A DNA stretch of 64,000 bases from Erysipelotrichales bacterium (GCA_910576855.1 CAJTJP010000013.1:1-64000), one strand, 5' to 3'. Counted from the first letter of the stretch, positions 33,771 through 42,479 are shown. Program-made: numbers and translations. The notes: generated from the sequence alone by a model not told the origin.

Positions 33771-33799
33771 ATTATACTGCTTTTTATTTCTGATGTAAA
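33771..33799 (-). promoter_or_regulatory. sigma-A promoter of purF
   Basis: Minus strand TTTACA (33799-33794), 17-bp spacer, TATAAT (33776-33771). The -35 and part of the spacer lie inside the last codons of pyrG. I see no terminator between pyrG and purF, so read-through is also possible. Confidence 0.8.
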
Positions 33800-35385
33800 C
33801 ATGCTGATTCAATAAATTTCACAAACAAAGGATGTGGTCGATTGGGTCTGCTTTTCAATTCCGGATGAAATTGAACACCGATATAAAACGGATGATGGAT
33901 ATATTCGATCGCTTCTACGAGCGAGTCCTGCATACTTGTTCCAACTATATCCATTCCATGTTCTTCAAATAACTTGCGATATGCGTTATTAAATTCATAA
34001 CGGTGACGATGTCGCTCTGTTATGCTGTTACATTTGTATGCTTCCGCAAATCGACTGCCTGCTTTCACATCACATGCATATGCGCCCAGTCGCATCGTTC
34101 CACCTTTCTTCCTTACTGTTTTTTGATCTTCCATAAAATCAATAATCAAATGATGGCTTTCAGAATCAAATTCATAAGAATTGGCATCTTCATAATGCAA
34201 CACATCACGCGCAAAGGCAATGGCCGCAACCTGCATGCCCAGACAGATACCTAGATACGGAATGTTATGAACCCTTGCATAATTGGCTGCTAGAATCATT
34301 CCTTCGATACCTCTGTTTCCAAAACCACCGGGAATTAAAATTCCATCCACATCCTTCATCATAGTATGAACAGTATCTTCTCTCACACATTCCGAATCCA
34401 TCCATACAATATCGATATTGCGCTCATTGACATAACCACCATGATGAAGTGCTTCAACCACAGATAAATATGCATCATGAAGCGTAACATATTTACCAAC
34501 GATGGCAATACGTATTGTTCGCTGAATACTCTTGATCCGCGCCACCATTGATTGCCACTGCAAACTGGAAACGTGTTGTTGCGTTAATAAAAGTTTTTCG
34601 CATATGATATCCGCAATTTGCTGCTTTTCCAACATCAAGGGTACTTCATATAACGAAGCGCAATTCACATTTTCAATTACGCTGCGTGTATCAATATGGC
34701 AAAAGGATGATATTTTTTCAATGATAGATACGGGCAGTTCCTGCTCGCATCGAAGTATAATTATGTCTGGTATAATACCATATGACTGTAACTCCTTCAC
34801 GGAATGCTGCGTAGGTTTTGTTTTGAATTCGTCGCTGCTTTTTAATAATGGTACCAATGTTACATGTACGAACAGACAATTATCTTTCCCTTGCTCTTGT
34901 GCAATCTGTCGAATGGCTTCCAGATAGGGTTGACTTTCCATATCGCCAACGGTGCCGCCAATTTCACAAATTAACACATCCGCCTTGCTTTTTTTCTGTG
35001 CAGAATATATAAATTGTTTGATTTCATCTGTAATATGCGGGATCACTTGTACAGTTTCTCCAAGATACTGCCCTTCCCTTTCTTTATGCAACACATTCCA
35101 ATAGACTTTTCCCGTTGTCACATTGGAATACATATTCAGATTTTCATCCATGAAACGCTCATAATGCCCAAGATCCAAATCTGTCTCGGCGCCGTCTTCC
35201 GTCACAAATACTTCTCCGTGTTGGATGGGACTCATTGTTCCAGGATCCACGTTGATATATGGATCCATTTTCTGCGCGCTGATGCGTATACCCCGATCTT
35301 TTAACAGCCTTCCGATGGATGCGGCACTGATGCCTTTGCCAAGTCCGGAGACAACCCCTCCGGTAACAAAGATAAACTTTTTCAT
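33784..35385 (-). CDS. pyrG: CTP synthase
   Basis: PyrG converts UTP to CTP with ATP and glutamine. The N-terminal synthase domain (about 1-265) begins [18 protein letters not shown] with the P-loop and has [12 protein letters not shown] (about 40-51). The C-terminal class I glutaminase domain has GICLGMQ with the nucleophile cysteine (about 378) and the catalytic His/Glu in HPE (about 510). Length 533 aa is normal. GAGGAGGG inside the end of the ANTAR gene serves as its ribosome site, so it is the third gene of glnA-ANTAR-pyrG, tying glutamine-consuming CTP synthesis to nitrogen control. Confidence 0.96.
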   Translation of the reverse strand: MKKFIFVTGGVVSGLGKGISAASIGRLLKDRGIRISAQKMDPYINVDPGTMSPIQHGEVFVTEDGAETDLDLGHYERFMDENLNMYSNVTTGKVYWNVLHKEREGQYLGETVQVIPHITDEIKQFIYSAQKKSKADVLICEIGGTVGDMESQPYLEAIRQIAQEQGKDNCLFVHVTLVPLLKSSDEFKTKPTQHSVKELQSYGIIPDIIILRCEQELPVSIIEKISSFCHIDTRSVIENVNCASLYEVPLMLEKQQIADIICEKLLLTQQHVSSLQWQSMVARIKSIQRTIRIAIVGKYVTLHDAYLSVVEALHHGGYVNERNIDIVWMDSECVREDTVHTMMKDVDGILIPGGFGNRGIEGMILAANYARVHNIPYLGICLGMQVAAIAFARDVLHYEDANSYEFDSESHHLIIDFMEDQKTVRKKGGTMRLGAYACDVKAGSRFAEAYKCNSITERHRHRYEFNNAYRKLFEEHGMDIVGTSMQDSLVEAIEYIHHPFYIGVQFHPELKSRPNRPHPLFVKFIESACLHQK

Positions 35386-35388
35386 TGA

Positions 35389-35964
35389 TCATCCCTCCTC
35401 GTATTCTCTAATAATCGCATTTGCGATTTCCAAACGTGTTTTTCGTTGATTCATTGCTTCTTTTTCCAAGCGTTTATGTGCTTCTTCTTCTGTGATGTAC
35501 TCATTTTGAATCAGCAGACATTTGGCACGATCAATCAATTTGATCTCTTTGATCTTCTTTACCATTTGCGCTTGCTTTTTCATTGCGTGATGATAACGAT
35601 GCAAGGCAGCTTGTGCAAAGGCCATCAACTGTATCAATACATCCTTATCAATGGGTTTCATGATTGTAAAAATACCATATTCTTCCACTTTGGCACGAAC
35701 CAAATCATAATGATTTCTTTTTACCATGACAATAAATGTCGCATGACTCAACTGCGCCATTGCGCACAGACTTGTAAATTCATGTGTATCTTGTGTAAAA
35801 GGAAGGTCCACAAAAACCATCGTGAATACCTGTTTTTTTATAAGTTCGATTGCCTGATCACTTGTAAAGGCTACAACAAAATCATGATATCCATGTGCGA
35901 TAAAATATTCACTTAAAATATCAATGTTTTTTTGTTGATGAGAACAAATAAGAATGGATGGCAT
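35389..35964 (-). CDS. ANTAR-domain response regulator (NitR/NasT-like antiterminator)
   Basis: The N-terminal receiver-like domain (about 1-115) keeps the phospho-acceptor position (MVFVDLP) and the conserved lysine (IMKPID), but the usual N-terminal Asp-Asp pocket is replaced by CSHQQ. A coiled linker (about 118-135) leads to a C-terminal ANTAR domain (about 136-186) with RAKCLLIQNEYITEEEAHKRL and EAMNQRKTRLEIANAII. ANTAR proteins bind RNA hairpins and prevent transcription termination. It lies between glnA and pyrG, near three promoters that run straight into terminator hairpins. ANTAR regulators beside glnA are known in clostridia (NitR). The control of those hairpins by this protein is inference. 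Confidence 0.93.
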   Translation of the reverse strand: MPSILICSHQQKNIDILSEYFIAHGYHDFVVAFTSDQAIELIKKQVFTMVFVDLPFTQDTHEFTSLCAMAQLSHATFIVMVKRNHYDLVRAKVEEYGIFTIMKPIDKDVLIQLMAFAQAALHRYHHAMKKQAQMVKKIKEIKLIDRAKCLLIQNEYITEEEAHKRLEKEAMNQRKTRLEIANAIIREYEEG

Positions 35965-35990
35965 AGTTAGACTTCTCCTTTGCGTTATAT

Positions 35991-37208
35991 TTACTGATTG
36001 TTTGAATCCAGATAAAAAGAACGGATAGCAGGATGGAGTATTTGTTTTACAAATTCACTGTTGCGTGCGATTTCCTTAGCTTCATTTAAAGAATGCGGCA
36101 GCATTTCCAGATTGCTTTCAAACATTACATCGGTTTTGCTTTCTTTTTGCAAGGATCGATGATGTTTGATGCCATCCATTCCTGCGCAAATCAACAAATA
36201 GCTGGCCAGATATGGATTGCAAGTAGGGTCAGCGCTTCGTACTTCTAAGCGTACATACGATTTACTGGCAGAAGGAATGCGTACCAGCGCAGAGCGATTA
36301 GAATGGCTCCAGCTAACATACTTAGGCGCCTCAAATTCACCTAGTCGCTCATAAGAGTTTTCACAAGGATTTAAAAATGCAGTAATCTCTCTGATATGTG
36401 CCAATATTCCAGCCAAGAATGGATATATGTAAGTAGGATCTTCTAAAGAAAATGCGTTCAGATTATTTTTAGACAAAGATAAATTGATATGCAGACCATT
36501 GCCGCTTGCATCTTTCATCGGTTTTGGCATGAAATTTGCAATGACGCCATGTGTATGAGCCACACTATCCACAATCCAGCGAAAGGTCATATAATGATCG
36601 CAGGATATCAGCGCATCATCAAAATGAAAATCAATTTCATTTTGTCCGGGACCTTGTTCATGATGTGAGCTTTCCGGTGTAATTCCCATCGATTCCAATG
36701 TCAAACAAATGTCACGGCGCAAATCCTCTCCTTTATCTTTTGGAAAAATATCCAAATAAGAGCCGTGATCGATCGGCTGACAAGACTGATCGATAGATTC
36801 CATCGCATAAAACTCACATTCCAAGCCGCTCATCACATGCCATCCCATGGTCTGTATTTCACCGCATTTTTGTTTCAACAACGACCGAGTATCTTTTTCA
36901 TAAAGACGGCCGTCCGGATAGCGAATTTCACAAAAAAAACGAATCACCCTTCCTTGTGAAGGTCGCCATGGAAGAATATCCAAGGTGGCAACATCGGGAT
37001 AAAGAAACAAATCAGACTGATCCACATTTTGAAAGCCTGGTATTGCGCTAGCATCAAATGAAATTCCATGTTTGAAAACACGTTCCAACTGTGAAGGCAT
37101 CACGGCAATATTTTTTTGATTGCCTAGTAAATCAAAAAATGCCAAACGAATGAATTTCACATCATTTTCTTTGATGAATGAACATACTTCTTGAATTGTA
37201 CTTTCCAT
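35991..37208 (-). CDS. glnA: glutamine synthetase, type I-like, short form
   Basis: The enzyme makes glutamine from glutamate, ammonia and ATP. The 405-aa chain has the N-terminal beta-grasp (FIRLAFFDLLGNQKNI), the metal-site glutamate strand SGLECEFYAM, HHEQGPGQNEIDF, MPKPMKDASGNGLHINLSL and NRSALVRIP with RLEVRSADPTCNPYL. Usual type I enzymes are about 440 aa and end with a conserved helix containing E-x3-Y and W-E. Here the chain stops at FYLDSNNQ without it, so activity or regulation may differ. I chose the ATG at 37208 with GGAGG six bases upstream. It leads the glnA-ANTAR-pyrG operon behind a promoter and a leader terminator. Confidence 0.9.
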   Translation of the reverse strand: MESTIQEVCSFIKENDVKFIRLAFFDLLGNQKNIAVMPSQLERVFKHGISFDASAIPGFQNVDQSDLFLYPDVATLDILPWRPSQGRVIRFFCEIRYPDGRLYEKDTRSLLKQKCGEIQTMGWHVMSGLECEFYAMESIDQSCQPIDHGSYLDIFPKDKGEDLRRDICLTLESMGITPESSHHEQGPGQNEIDFHFDDALISCDHYMTFRWIVDSVAHTHGVIANFMPKPMKDASGNGLHINLSLSKNNLNAFSLEDPTYIYPFLAGILAHIREITAFLNPCENSYERLGEFEAPKYVSWSHSNRSALVRIPSASKSYVRLEVRSADPTCNPYLASYLLICAGMDGIKHHRSLQKESKTDVMFESNLEMLPHSLNEAKEIARNSEFVKQILHPAIRSFYLDSNNQ

Positions 37209-37228
37209 AATTATCCTCCAAAAATAAG

Positions 37229-37277
37229 AAAAAAAGTGGTCATCAAAAGAAACCATTCCCTCTTGATAAACACCTTT
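37229..37277 (-). terminator. leader terminator (attenuator) of glnA
   Basis: On the minus strand an 18-bp helix with one mismatch (37277-37260 with 37249-37232) closes a 10-base loop GGAATGGTTT, then runs into U7 and a U-rich tract. It starts about 6 nt after the predicted transcription start and ends 20 bp before the glnA ATG. Two G-U pairs could close the loop to the hexaloop AAUGGU. Confidence 0.75.
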
Positions 37278-37289
37278 GTTCATATGTAT

Positions 37290-37318
37290 ATGATAGCGAA
37301 AAGTATGATATTTGTCAA
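37290..37318 (-). promoter_or_regulatory. sigma-A promoter of glnA-ANTAR-pyrG
   Basis: Minus strand perfect TTGACA (37318-37313), 17-bp spacer, TATCAT (37295-37290). Confidence 0.88.
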
Positions 37319-37366
37319 TCAAAAACAAAGAATTTCTATCTTGATTTTACATCCTTAATCAATCCT

Positions 37367-38947
37367 CTATTGTCCGCTGTTTCCATAATTTTTCAATACT
37401 CTGGCACTGGGATCATTCACATCGCAATTTGGCCATGTGGCATTGGGCATCCAGAAACCCTTGATCCAATGAGAGCGATTAGGAAAAAAAGATTCGAACA
37501 ATTCCCGATAATATAAGGATTCTTTTGTGAATGGTTGCGCATGTGTATAGCATTTTCGTTTTGCTTCATATGTTGCATCATCATAATACTGATTGGCATA
37601 TGCCTGAATGTCATCTACCAAAGAATGACCAACAGCGTCTGAAAAAGCAGCTTTTTCACGCATTCGTATATGTTTGGGCAAGTCCATGTCTGTAAATGCA
37701 TGACGCAATAAATATTTTCCAATCCCATAATGATTACGCTTTAATTCAGGATCAATCCGCATGATATATGCGATCAATTCTTTATCGCTGAAAGGTACGC
37801 GTGCTTCCATGGCATGTGCTGCAATGCATCGATCCGCACGTAGCACATCATATTGATATAATTCACGAATCCGCTTTTCCGATTCTTTCTGAAATTCTTT
37901 AGCGGATGGCGCATAATCCGTATATTTATAACCGAACAATTCATCACTAATCTCACCGCTGAGCAATACTTTGACATCCTTCTCTTCTGATATTTTTTTA
38001 CATAACAAATACATGCCGACAGAAGCACGAATCGTTGTAATATCATAAGATTCCAGATGATAGATCACTTCCGGCAGTACTTTTAAAACATCATCCTTGG
38101 TGATGAGAAATTCATGATGTTCACTGCCAATAAAATCCGCTACTTCACGTGCATAGGATAAATCAATCGCATCCTTATCCATACCAATCGCAAACGTTTT
38201 GATTGGCTGAGTGATGTGTTTTGCGGCAATAGAACAAACCAAAGAGGAATCCAATCCGCCGCTGAGCAGAAAACCAATCGGCGCATCACTGTGTAATCGT
38301 TTCAATACTGCACTTTCTAAACGGGAACGAATGCCTTTGCACAATGTCTCCAAATTATGGTTAGCTTGTATGCTTGTTATATTGGAACAATCATGATAAC
38401 AGTGAAATTCTCCATCTTTATAATATGTGCCTATCGGAAAAGGATGGATGACATCACAGAAGGGCAACAGTGCTTTTGCTTCTGAGGCAAAGGCAATGCG
38501 TCCGTTGCCTTTTTGAAAACCATAAAACATCGGACGTATTCCCATGGAATCTCTGGCCGCGATCCATTCGTCACTTTCTTTGATATAACAGACCATCGCA
38601 AATTCTCCATCCAGCATATCAAACATCTGCGTTTTATATTTGCAATATAAAGGCAACAGGACTTCACAATCACTTCCGGTATGCAAAGAAAGATTTAATT
38701 TTTCTTTTGCCAAGAAGCGATAATTATAGATTTCGCCATTGCATATACAGACATTTCCATTCCATTCCATCGGCTGCATTCCTTTTTCACTTAATCCCAT
38801 AATGGCCAGACGATGAAAACCCATGATACCATCGTTTAGCACTACGCATTTGCTCGCATCCGGACCGCGATGTGCGATGGAGTGAAACGAAGACTTAAAA
38901 ACAGATAACGGTAAATCAGTTCCGCAAACACTCATAAATCCACACAT
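37367..38947 (-). CDS. asnB: asparagine synthase (glutamine-hydrolysing)
   Basis: AsnB forms asparagine from aspartate, ATP and the amide of glutamine. The class II glutaminase domain starts at the nucleophile Cys2 (MCGFMSV), with GPDASK and NGEIYNYR following. The synthetase domain has the PP-loop SGGLDSS (229-235) and VLLSGEISDELFGYKYTDYAP (about 315-335), and ends with the YxxxD-type C-terminal region. Length 526 aa is typical. AGGAGG precedes the ATG. It follows the three glutamate synthase genes by 12 bp, so the operon both makes glutamate from glutamine and spends glutamine on asparagine. Confidence 0.94.
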   Translation of the reverse strand: MCGFMSVCGTDLPLSVFKSSFHSIAHRGPDASKCVVLNDGIMGFHRLAIMGLSEKGMQPMEWNGNVCICNGEIYNYRFLAKEKLNLSLHTGSDCEVLLPLYCKYKTQMFDMLDGEFAMVCYIKESDEWIAARDSMGIRPMFYGFQKGNGRIAFASEAKALLPFCDVIHPFPIGTYYKDGEFHCYHDCSNITSIQANHNLETLCKGIRSRLESAVLKRLHSDAPIGFLLSGGLDSSLVCSIAAKHITQPIKTFAIGMDKDAIDLSYAREVADFIGSEHHEFLITKDDVLKVLPEVIYHLESYDITTIRASVGMYLLCKKISEEKDVKVLLSGEISDELFGYKYTDYAPSAKEFQKESEKRIRELYQYDVLRADRCIAAHAMEARVPFSDKELIAYIMRIDPELKRNHYGIGKYLLRHAFTDMDLPKHIRMREKAAFSDAVGHSLVDDIQAYANQYYDDATYEAKRKCYTHAQPFTKESLYYRELFESFFPNRSHWIKGFWMPNATWPNCDVNDPSARVLKNYGNSGQ

Positions 38948-38959
38948 AATCTTTCCTCC

Positions 38960-39670
38960 TTAATTCTCTACATAGAGTCTTTCATATGGATTTTTATTTT
39001 GCATAATCACTTCATAAAAATCCATTGTTTTGGGAAGTGTGATATGAAGATCATTCGCATATTCATTCAAAGCTTGATCAATATACGCTTTCTTTTTATC
39101 ATCTACTTTTTTTAATTGTGAAGTTAGATGGCAAGCTTGTGATAAGTCGGACAGCCGTAAAATAATCGATCCGCCATGAGCGCCGCAGCCGCAATATCTG
39201 CCACAGCAGCTTGCTTCATTTTGCAAATTCAAAACAATCAAGGTTCCTCCTGATAAATATTCACCGAAGAAATCCTGTACGACACCACCTATGATCATCA
39301 GCGGCTGTTTGGTTTTCGTCGCTTTCATATGAATCCCACATCGGCTTCCACAGTCCTTTTCAACAAAGATTTTACCACCGCGCATGCCGTATCCAAGCGC
39401 ATCTCCACACATGCCATGTAGAATTATCTTGCCATCATTCATCGTATTGGCACATGCGTCCTGCACATTTCCAAACACTTCTATTTCACTGCCATCCAGA
39501 AAACTGCCCAAATTGTTCCCACAAGTGCCAAACAACTTAATTTTTTTTCCATTGGAGGCATTCGCAATGTATCGCTGTCCCAAAATATTTTGAATTTCTA
39601 TGACATCTGCATCGCTTTCACGAATTTTTGTATTCAGTTCGCTCGCAGTAAGATTTTTTGCGTCAATCAT
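38960..39670 (-). CDS. glutamate synthase GXGXG-domain subunit
   Basis: This is the stand-alone form of the C-terminal beta-helix (GXGXG) domain of the glutamate synthase large subunit, 236 aa. Repeated Gly-x-x-Gly strands (GTCGNNLGSFLDGSEIEVFG, GMCGDALGYGMRGGKIFVE) form the helix that shapes the ammonia tunnel. A cysteine-rich stretch (ASCCGRYCGCGAHGG) is unusual. It is encoded 4 bp after the FMN-domain gene. Splitting GltB into three polypeptides is known in archaea and some clostridia. Confidence 0.9.
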   Translation of the reverse strand: MIDAKNLTASELNTKIRESDADVIEIQNILGQRYIANASNGKKIKLFGTCGNNLGSFLDGSEIEVFGNVQDACANTMNDGKIILHGMCGDALGYGMRGGKIFVEKDCGSRCGIHMKATKTKQPLMIIGGVVQDFFGEYLSGGTLIVLNLQNEASCCGRYCGCGAHGGSIILRLSDLSQACHLTSQLKKVDDKKKAYIDQALNEYANDLHITLPKTMDFYEVIMQNKNPYERLYVEN

Positions 39671-39674
39671 GTAA

Positions 39675-41171
39675 TCACCTGCTTCCTGCGTGTTTGACTT
39701 GCAAAATACGCAATTCTTCTTCTTGTAAATGTATCCCTCTCAACATCATGCGATTGCCTCTTAACGCTTCTATAGAACAAATACCCATACCGCCCATCAT
39801 TTCTTTTAATTCCAACGTCCATGCTTGAATCAAATGAATGAGCTGTCGTTTTGCCTGTTCGACATTGAGACGCTTTACAAGCGCATCTTTTTGTGTCGCA
39901 ATGCCCCAATTACAATTTCCTTTTGTGCAATCACAGCACATATGACATCCCATCGCTATGAGTGCCGCCGTTCCAATCGCAACCGCATCCGCACCAAGAG
40001 CAATGGCTTTCAGCACATCCGCACTATTGCGAATACCGCCAGCCGCAATTATGGAGACGTCTTCACGTATGCCTTCCTCTCGTAGAGTCTGATCCACACT
40101 GGCTAATGCCAATTCCAATGGTATACCTACATGATCGCGAATTCTGGTAGGCACCGCACCGCTACCTCCGCGCATACCGTCTATATAAATGATATCTGCG
40201 CCACTTCTGGCGATACCGCTGCATATGGCCGCAATATTATGTACAGCCGCTACTTTCACGATGATAGGTTTTTCATATTGGGTGGCTTCTTTCAAAGAGT
40301 TTACCAGCTGTCGAAGATCTTCAATGGAATAAATATCATGATGCGGTGCCGGAGAAATTGCCTCACTTCCCTCTTCTATCATTCTTGTATCAGCGATCAA
40401 AGCAGAATTTTTACGACTTGGTAAATGACCGCCAATTCCTGGTTTTGCGCCTTGCCCAATTTTAATTTCGATCGCAGCAGAATGTTTTAGATACGTTGGA
40501 TCGACTCCGAACCTTCCACTGGCAACCTGTACAATGATGGAATCCTTATCCGAATAGAATGCTTTAGGAAGACCGCCTTCCCCACAGTTATAAAATGTGC
40601 CAAGTGCTTTCGCCGCCTCCAAAAGCGCTTGATGCGCCGGATAAGAAATAGCCCCTAAAGACATGCCCGCAAAAAGAATCGGGGTTTTTAAATGCAGATG
40701 CGGATGTACTTTGATTTGAATATTTCCATTTGTATCTCTAGTGATATGGTGGGTTCGTTTTCCTAAAAACGTTCGTACTTCCATCGGTTCACGTAATGGA
40801 TCGATACTGGGATTGGTCACTTGTGATGCATTGATCAACAGATGATCGAAGTATTTAGGATATGCTTTGTCATTTCCCATGGAAGACAGTAACATTCCAC
40901 CATGTTCTGCTTGTTGATAAATTTCCTGCATATCTTCCATTTGCCAATATCCATGATGATATTCATTTCGATTGGCAATAATTTTTAATGCATTCTGATG
41001 ACAATATTCCACGCATCGCTGGCAATTTACACAAGATAGAGAATCGATTATCATCTTCTTTTTTTCTGCATCATAATGATATACACCATTGGCACATTGA
41101 AATTCACATGCACGACATGTATCACATCGATCTTGATCCTTGATAATTTCATATTTTGGCTGCTTTTTCAT
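39675..41171 (-). CDS. glutamate synthase FMN-domain subunit fused to a 2[4Fe-4S] ferredoxin
   Basis: This is the catalytic part of glutamate synthase, where 2-oxoglutarate and tunnelled ammonia become glutamate. Residues 16-26 (CDTCRACEFQC) and 47-57 (CVNCQRCVEYC) form two ferredoxin-type 4Fe-4S sites. The FMN-binding barrel follows (about 130-470), with GEGGLPKAFYSDKDSIIVQ, KIGQGAKPGIGGHLP and DGMRGGSGAVPTRIRDHVG. Another cysteine set (GCHMCCDCTKGNC) matches the 3Fe-4S loop. No NAD(P)H-binding GltD partner lies in the cluster, so electrons may come from ferredoxin. Its 3' end and start overlap the neighbouring genes closely. Confidence 0.93.
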   Translation of the reverse strand: MKKQPKYEIIKDQDRCDTCRACEFQCANGVYHYDAEKKKMIIDSLSCVNCQRCVEYCHQNALKIIANRNEYHHGYWQMEDMQEIYQQAEHGGMLLSSMGNDKAYPKYFDHLLINASQVTNPSIDPLREPMEVRTFLGKRTHHITRDTNGNIQIKVHPHLHLKTPILFAGMSLGAISYPAHQALLEAAKALGTFYNCGEGGLPKAFYSDKDSIIVQVASGRFGVDPTYLKHSAAIEIKIGQGAKPGIGGHLPSRKNSALIADTRMIEEGSEAISPAPHHDIYSIEDLRQLVNSLKEATQYEKPIIVKVAAVHNIAAICSGIARSGADIIYIDGMRGGSGAVPTRIRDHVGIPLELALASVDQTLREEGIREDVSIIAAGGIRNSADVLKAIALGADAVAIGTAALIAMGCHMCCDCTKGNCNWGIATQKDALVKRLNVEQAKRQLIHLIQAWTLELKEMMGGMGICSIEALRGNRMMLRGIHLQEEELRILQVKHAGSR

Positions 41172-42232
41172 TTTGCGTCCTCCTCATAAGTAACAACATA
41201 TGCTTCTTGTGCTTTCAGCGAAAACAATCGATTCAGTTGCGGACTCATTTTGCGAATGGCACTTTCTTCACTGGCCATATAGACACAGGATGCTTGTTCG
41301 CCAATCATCAAAGATCGAAGTTTTAAACGATCATTCATGGCGCCGACACCATCTTGAAAACCTAAGATAATACTGAACGGACCATTGATCAGCATCGATC
41401 CCAAGTTTCTTCGAAGCATTGTATAATAGCGTTTTTTATCCGGTCTCATTTGATCGATTTCATCCCAAAAAGGCGCTGCCAAAATATCCGCGCATTCTAC
41501 AAAAGACAGTTGGTGTTTCCGCATCAGAAAATCCAATTCATATGTGATAACTTCTGTATCTGTCAATAAGGAACATGGATAATCAAACATTTCTATATAA
41601 CGCCGGTTGGCATCGTAGCTGGATATCTCTCCATTATGTACCAAAGCAAAATCCAGCATGCCAAAAGGATGTGCGCCTGCCCACCAGCCAGGCGTATTCG
41701 TCGGATAACGGCCATGCGCAATCCATGTATATGCTTGATACTGATTCAAACAATAAAACTCTGCCAAATCTTCCGGATAGCCAACACCTTTGAAAACTCC
41801 CATGTTCTTTCCACAGGAAAATATATAAGCGCCTGTTATGGATGTATTGACATAAAACATTGTTTCTGTCATTTTATTTTCATCATGTTCTACACTCTCG
41901 ATAAAATATCGCCAAATTAGCGGGGCGTCCTTGATTTGGGAATGTGGTTTGGTGGGTATTTCTTCTTCATGTAAGATGTTCCAATGATGAGACAAATACG
42001 CTTCACATGCATCCTTGCATTGTAAAGTATCATAAAAAAGATGCAAGGCATACTCGTTTTTATGTTCCGGATAGATGCCATACGCCGCAAAACCGCCGCC
42101 AAGACCATTGGAGCGCTCATGCATCATCCGCATCGCCTGCGTAATGCGCTCTCCGTTCTCACGGTGTTTATCTTTATGGATCAAAGCCGCAATCGCACAT
42201 CCGGATGGTATGCGAAATTCTCCTTCTTTCAT
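41168..42232 (-). CDS. glutamate synthase amidotransferase-domain subunit
   Basis: This is a stand-alone class II (Ntn) glutaminase domain, 354 aa, supplying ammonia from glutamine to the FMN subunit. Cys12 in SGCAIAAL is the probable nucleophile after removal of an 11-residue propeptide; HGRYPTNTPGWWAGAHPFGMLDFALVHNGEISS (about 175-208) is the diagnostic glutaminase core. The frame is open upstream to 42346, but that stretch contains the promoter and leader terminator. The ATG at 42232, with AGGAG eight bases upstream, is therefore the start. It is first gene of the four-gene glt-asnB operon and overlaps the FMN gene by 4 bp. Confidence 0.9.
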   Translation of the reverse strand: MKEGEFRIPSGCAIAALIHKDKHRENGERITQAMRMMHERSNGLGGGFAAYGIYPEHKNEYALHLFYDTLQCKDACEAYLSHHWNILHEEEIPTKPHSQIKDAPLIWRYFIESVEHDENKMTETMFYVNTSITGAYIFSCGKNMGVFKGVGYPEDLAEFYCLNQYQAYTWIAHGRYPTNTPGWWAGAHPFGMLDFALVHNGEISSYDANRRYIEMFDYPCSLLTDTEVITYELDFLMRKHQLSFVECADILAAPFWDEIDQMRPDKKRYYTMLRRNLGSMLINGPFSIILGFQDGVGAMNDRLKLRSLMIGEQASCVYMASEESAIRKMSPQLNRLFSLKAQEAYVVTYEEDAK

Positions 42233-42250
42233 AGTGATCGCTCCTCTCAA

Positions 42251-42304
42251 AATAAAAAAAACAAAGAGCGCTGCACAAAAATGCAATGTGCATAAGCCTC
42301 TTTG
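42251..42304 (-). terminator. leader terminator (attenuator) of the glt-asnB operon
   Basis: On the minus strand CAAAGAG pairs with CTCTTTG, then GC with GC and TGCAC with GTGCA after a small asymmetric bulge, closing an 11-base loop. Eight U follow. The hairpin starts about 7 nt after the predicted transcription start and ends 19 bp before the ATG. Confidence 0.85.
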
Positions 42305-42317
42305 CTTAACGTGTTTT

Positions 42318-42346
42318 ATCTTAATCACTTCGCTACTTTTTGTCAA
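42318..42346 (-). promoter_or_regulatory. sigma-A promoter of the glt-asnB operon
   Basis: Minus strand perfect TTGACA (42346-42341), 17-bp spacer, TAAGAT (42323-42318). Its -35 is 28 bp from the divergent glnN -35 across an A-rich tract. Confidence 0.85.
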
Positions 42347-42374
42347 GTAAAATTTTAAAAATAAAAAAAAAGGA

Positions 42375-42403
42375 TTGACAACTGCTTTTCACACGTTTAT
42401 AAT
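42375..42403 (+). promoter_or_regulatory. consensus sigma-A promoter of glnN
   Basis: Perfect TTGACA (42375-42380), 17-bp spacer, perfect TATAAT (42398-42403). Confidence 0.95.
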
Positions 42404-42417
42404 TACCGCAAACAAGC

Positions 42418-42454
42418 AAAGGCGCTGTAATCGAAAGGTACAGTGTCTTTTTTT
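42418..42454 (+). terminator. leader terminator (attenuator) of glnN
   Basis: AAAGGCGCTGTA (42418-42429) pairs with TACAGTGTCTTT (42439-42450), 12 bp with two G-U pairs, 9-base loop, then four more T. It starts about 8 nt after the predicted transcription start and lies before the glnN ribosome site. Confidence 0.85.
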
Positions 42455-42479
42455 GTATTTGAAGAAAGGATGGATATTT

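Noticed and set aside
42410-42470. Full two-hairpin (P1/P2) ANTAR target in the glnN leader
   Set aside because: Only one hairpin fits between the start site and the U tract, and its loop is nine bases, so the canonical motif cannot be claimed.
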